Source: Natrarchaeobius halalkaliphilus (GTDB lineage Archaea; Halobacteriota; Halobacteria; Halobacteriales; Natrialbaceae). From it: 64,000 nucleotides of DNA. The stretch is taken from the NCBI RefSeq assembly GCF_003841485.1, contig NZ_REFY01000002.1, positions 558,001 to 622,000 of the forward strand, read 5' to 3'. This document shows, one piece after another, positions 61,885-64,000 of this stretch. The notes under the pieces were generated by a model. It saw only the letters and a list, made by a program, of their open reading frames with translations. It made no database searches and was not told the DNA's origin. Both the position numbers and the translations under genes were made by a program. Every line of letters begins with the position of its first letter. The first letter of the stretch is position 1.

Positions 61885-63048
61885 TCAGAACGCCCGTTTG
61901 ATCTTCTCGAAGAAGCCTTCGGCCACCTCGATCTCGTCGCCGCCGGCTTCGGCAAACGCCTCGAGTGCCTCGCGCTGTTCTTCGTTGAGCGTCTTCGGCG
62001 TGACGATCTGTACCTTGACGAAGAGGTCGCCCTGGCCGCGACCGCGCAGGCGGGGCATTCCTTTGCCCTCGAGACGGAAGATCTCCCCGCTCTGGGTTCC
62101 CGTGGGGACGTCGAACTCGACCGTGCCGTCGAGCGTGGGTACGGAGACGGTGTCACCGAACGTGGCCTGTGGGAACGAGATCGGGAGCCGGTAGCGAAGG
62201 TCGTCGCCGTCGCGTTCGAACTGCTCGTGGTCGCGGACGATGATATCGATCAGGAGGTCTCCGTTTGCCCCGCCCTCCGGACTCGGTGCACCCTCTCGTT
62301 CCATCCGAAGGGTCTGGCCGTCCTGAATGCCCGGCGGAACCTCGACGGTCAGGGTGGCTTCGTTTCGAACGTAGCCCTCGCCGCGACACTCGCTACACGT
62401 CTCGGAGTACAGCGTTCCGTCCCCCTCACACCGCGAGCAGGTCGTCGTCTGTTGGACGCGCCCCAGCGGCGTCTGCTGGACCTGCGTTACCTGGCCGCGA
62501 CCCTGACACTCCGGACAGGTTTCGGCGTCGGCACTCGGCGGATGGCCCTCGCCGTCACAGGCGTCACAGCGCTCCGGGCGTTCGACCGTGAACTGCTTTT
62601 CTGCACCCTCGAACGCCTCCTCGAGATCGATCTCGATGTTCGTCCGAAGGTCGCGCCCCGATCGCGGTCGACGGCGTCCGCGGCCGCCACCGCCGCCGAA
62701 GACCTGCTCGAAGATGTCACCCAGGCCGCCACCCATTCCGCCGCCGCCCATTCCGCCGCCGCCCATTCCACCGAACGGATCACCGCCCATGCCGCCCCCG
62801 CTCGCGTCGTATCCGTGTTTTTCGGCCTGTTCGTAGCGGTCGTGTCCCATCCGGTCGTAGGCGCTTCGCTTGTCCTCGTCGGTCAGGACTTTCTTTGCCT
62901 TCTGGATCTTTTTGAACTTCTCTTCGGCGTTCGGATCGTCGCTGACGTCGGGGTGATACTCCGTCGCCTTCTCACGATAGGCCTGTTTTATCTCCTCGGC
63001 CGAGGCGTCGGGGCCCACGCCGAGAACGTCGTAGAAATCCTCGCTCAT
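61885..63048 (-). CDS. dnaJ: chaperone protein DnaJ
   Basis: 387 residues. J domain (1-70) with YHPDVSD, then a Gly/Met-rich region (about 85-115), four zinc-finger motifs CDACDGEG, CPECQGRG, CSRCEGDG and CSECRGEG (about 155-225), and a C-terminal substrate-binding domain ending KTLNEEQREALEAFAEAGG...GFFEKIKRAF. It stimulates DnaK ATPase and delivers unfolded proteins. No dnaK or grpE is adjacent. Confidence 0.97.
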   Translation of the reverse strand: MSEDFYDVLGVGPDASAEEIKQAYREKATEYHPDVSDDPNAEEKFKKIQKAKKVLTDEDKRSAYDRMGHDRYEQAEKHGYDASGGGMGGDPFGGMGGGGMGGGGMGGGLGDIFEQVFGGGGGRGRRRPRSGRDLRTNIEIDLEEAFEGAEKQFTVERPERCDACDGEGHPPSADAETCPECQGRGQVTQVQQTPLGRVQQTTTCSRCEGDGTLYSETCSECRGEGYVRNEATLTVEVPPGIQDGQTLRMEREGAPSPEGGANGDLLIDIIVRDHEQFERDGDDLRYRLPISFPQATFGDTVSVPTLDGTVEFDVPTGTQSGEIFRLEGKGMPRLRGRGQGDLFVKVQIVTPKTLNEEQREALEAFAEAGGDEIEVAEGFFEKIKRAF

Positions 63049-63232
63049 TCGTTGTCACACCGTAAACCGTTGATCCACTTGAAACGCCCGCTCTCGGCCG
63101 GAAGGGGGCCACTGGAACGACCGCCACTGTCGGGCCGCCACACGGCGATCCCTCCGTCCGATCTCGTCGTTCAGCAAGTCGCTCGTCGATCGACCCGCAG
63201 ATTTGAGGTGGTCCGGCTCGAACGTCCACTCG

Positions 63233-63658
63233 ATGCCAGAGAACGGACGGTACAAGTTCTTCGGCGTGTACGTCTCACAGCCGGTCTACGACGCACTCAC
63301 GGCGTACCTCTACGAGGAGGCCGGAATCGTCGACTTCGCGGAGTACTTCGATCCAGCCGAACAGACGATCCCGGTGGGTGATCCCGGCGCTGACGCGACC
63401 GCCGAACTCGTCTCGAGCGTCGTATCCGACTTTCCAGCCCTCTACGACGAGGCGGAGTTCGACGCGACGAGAGACGTGGATCCGAACTCGTTCGTCCTCG
63501 TTCGTCTCGCCGCCGAGCCGGGAACGGTTGCGAACGCTCGGGAACGGTTCCAGGCCGCAGCGACGGTTCGGGACACGGACCTCAGAACGGTCCAGACGGC
63601 GGTCCTCGAAGCGTGGCTCTCGCGGACCGACGCGGACGATCGAACCGAGCCGCCGTGA
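63233..63658 (+). CDS. conserved acidic protein, function unknown
   Basis: 141 residues from the ATG at 63233 (MPENGRYKFFGVYVSQPVYDALTAYLYEEAG). Compact, acidic, with an aromatic N-terminus and a helical C-terminus (AAATVRDTDLRTVQTAVLEAWLSR). No known motif. The composition is that of a genuine haloarchaeal gene. It is divergent from dnaJ. Confidence 0.72.
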   Translation: MPENGRYKFFGVYVSQPVYDALTAYLYEEAGIVDFAEYFDPAEQTIPVGDPGADATAELVSSVVSDFPALYDEAEFDATRDVDPNSFVLVRLAAEPGTVANARERFQAAATVRDTDLRTVQTAVLEAWLSRTDADDRTEPP

Positions 63659-63811
63659 ACGCTACGATGGTCCACGAGCCACCGCGTTGGATCTCGACCC
63701 GGCGACGTCGAGAGACGCTCGAGTGCGCCGACGGACCGTCGCACTCGGAAATAATTAACTCAGTTTCGTATTAGGGTAGTTTTACATAGGTCCACGTCGA
63801 AGTTGCCTTCG

Positions 63812-63925
63812 ATGCCCGAAGTCACGATCTCGGATCGCCTGTACGAGAAGCTCGAGGAACAGTCCGACGACGCGGTCGAGGACGCGCTGTGGGAGCTGAT
63901 GTACCACTCCCACCGGGATTACTAG
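63812..63925 (+). CDS. small antitoxin-like protein
   Basis: 37 residues: MPEVTISDRLYEKLEEQSDD, followed by AVEDALWELMYHSHRDY. The VTISDRLYEKLEE start is like a ribbon-helix-helix/AbrB-type antitoxin N-terminus. AT-rich sequence (about 63750-63785) upstream fits a promoter. No toxin gene is visible before the window ends. Confidence 0.65.
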   Translation: MPEVTISDRLYEKLEEQSDDAVEDALWELMYHSHRDY

Positions 63926-64000
63926 TCGCCACAACGAGACGGAGGACCGCCACGACGGGACGATACTAGGACGATTGGCCGTGGATTTTTCGGTTCAGAT

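Overview
This is a chromosomal segment of a halophilic archaeon. Nearly every predicted protein is strongly acidic (Asp/Glu-rich), the DNA is GC-rich with frequent CTCGAG words, and there are two TFB transcription initiation factors, archaeal GatC/GatA, bacterio-opsin-activator (HTH_10) regulators and several families typical of haloarchaea (HalOD1, UPF0179, DUF371, RnhA-operon protein). A member of the Natrialbales is my best guess, from composition and gene content only.

Layout. 1-9 kb: the end of an asparagine-synthase-like gene and a cupin, then an operon on the minus strand (4-cluster FeS protein, NrfD-like quinone-interacting subunit, two small paralogous membrane proteins, Mrp/ApbC FeS carrier). 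An HTH_10 regulator and a divergent copper nitrite reductase (nirK) follow. The FeS operon and nirK each carry the same perfect 12-bp palindrome upstream, so I read them as one anaerobic respiration unit. 9-25 kb: mostly housekeeping genes (two TFBs, gatCA, phosphodiesterase, pyrophosphatase, RNase HI, PEP carboxylase), plus a MerB-like organomercurial lyase with a divergent HxlR regulator and an isolated MoxR ATPase. 25.5-25.9 kb: tRNA-Ser(CGA) followed by a direct repeat of its own 3' end, an att-like scar. 26-44 kb: a stand-alone paralogue of the FeS protein, citramalate/isopropylmalate synthase, a phosphoribosyltransferase, a very acidic repeat-rich secreted protein, a GalE-like epimerase, a dihydroorotase-family enzyme, small regulators and a large PAS histidine kinase. 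44.7-46.5 kb: gene-poor, with remnants of inverted-repeat elements. 46.5-64 kb: two receiver-domain regulators, HdeD-like protein, HalOD1 and HTH_10 proteins, acyl-CoA synthetase, metallo-beta-lactamase fold enzyme, cation efflux and MFS transporters, paired fluoride channels, methylmalonyl-CoA mutase large subunit, GNAT, a small FAD protein, an AMP-ligase-like protein, DnaJ and two small conserved-looking proteins.

The most unusual signal is a family of four 80-bp hairpin elements (9037-9116, 39099-39178, 43034-43113, 49915-49994). All have the same 20-15-10-15-20 architecture and TGA at both borders. In all four, one bordering TGA is exactly the stop codon of the adjacent gene. A different 100-bp inverted-repeat element at 45450-45549 also lies between TGA triplets but is not at a gene end that I can see.

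Limits: families were assigned by reading motifs. No similarity search, structure prediction or genome-wide count was possible.
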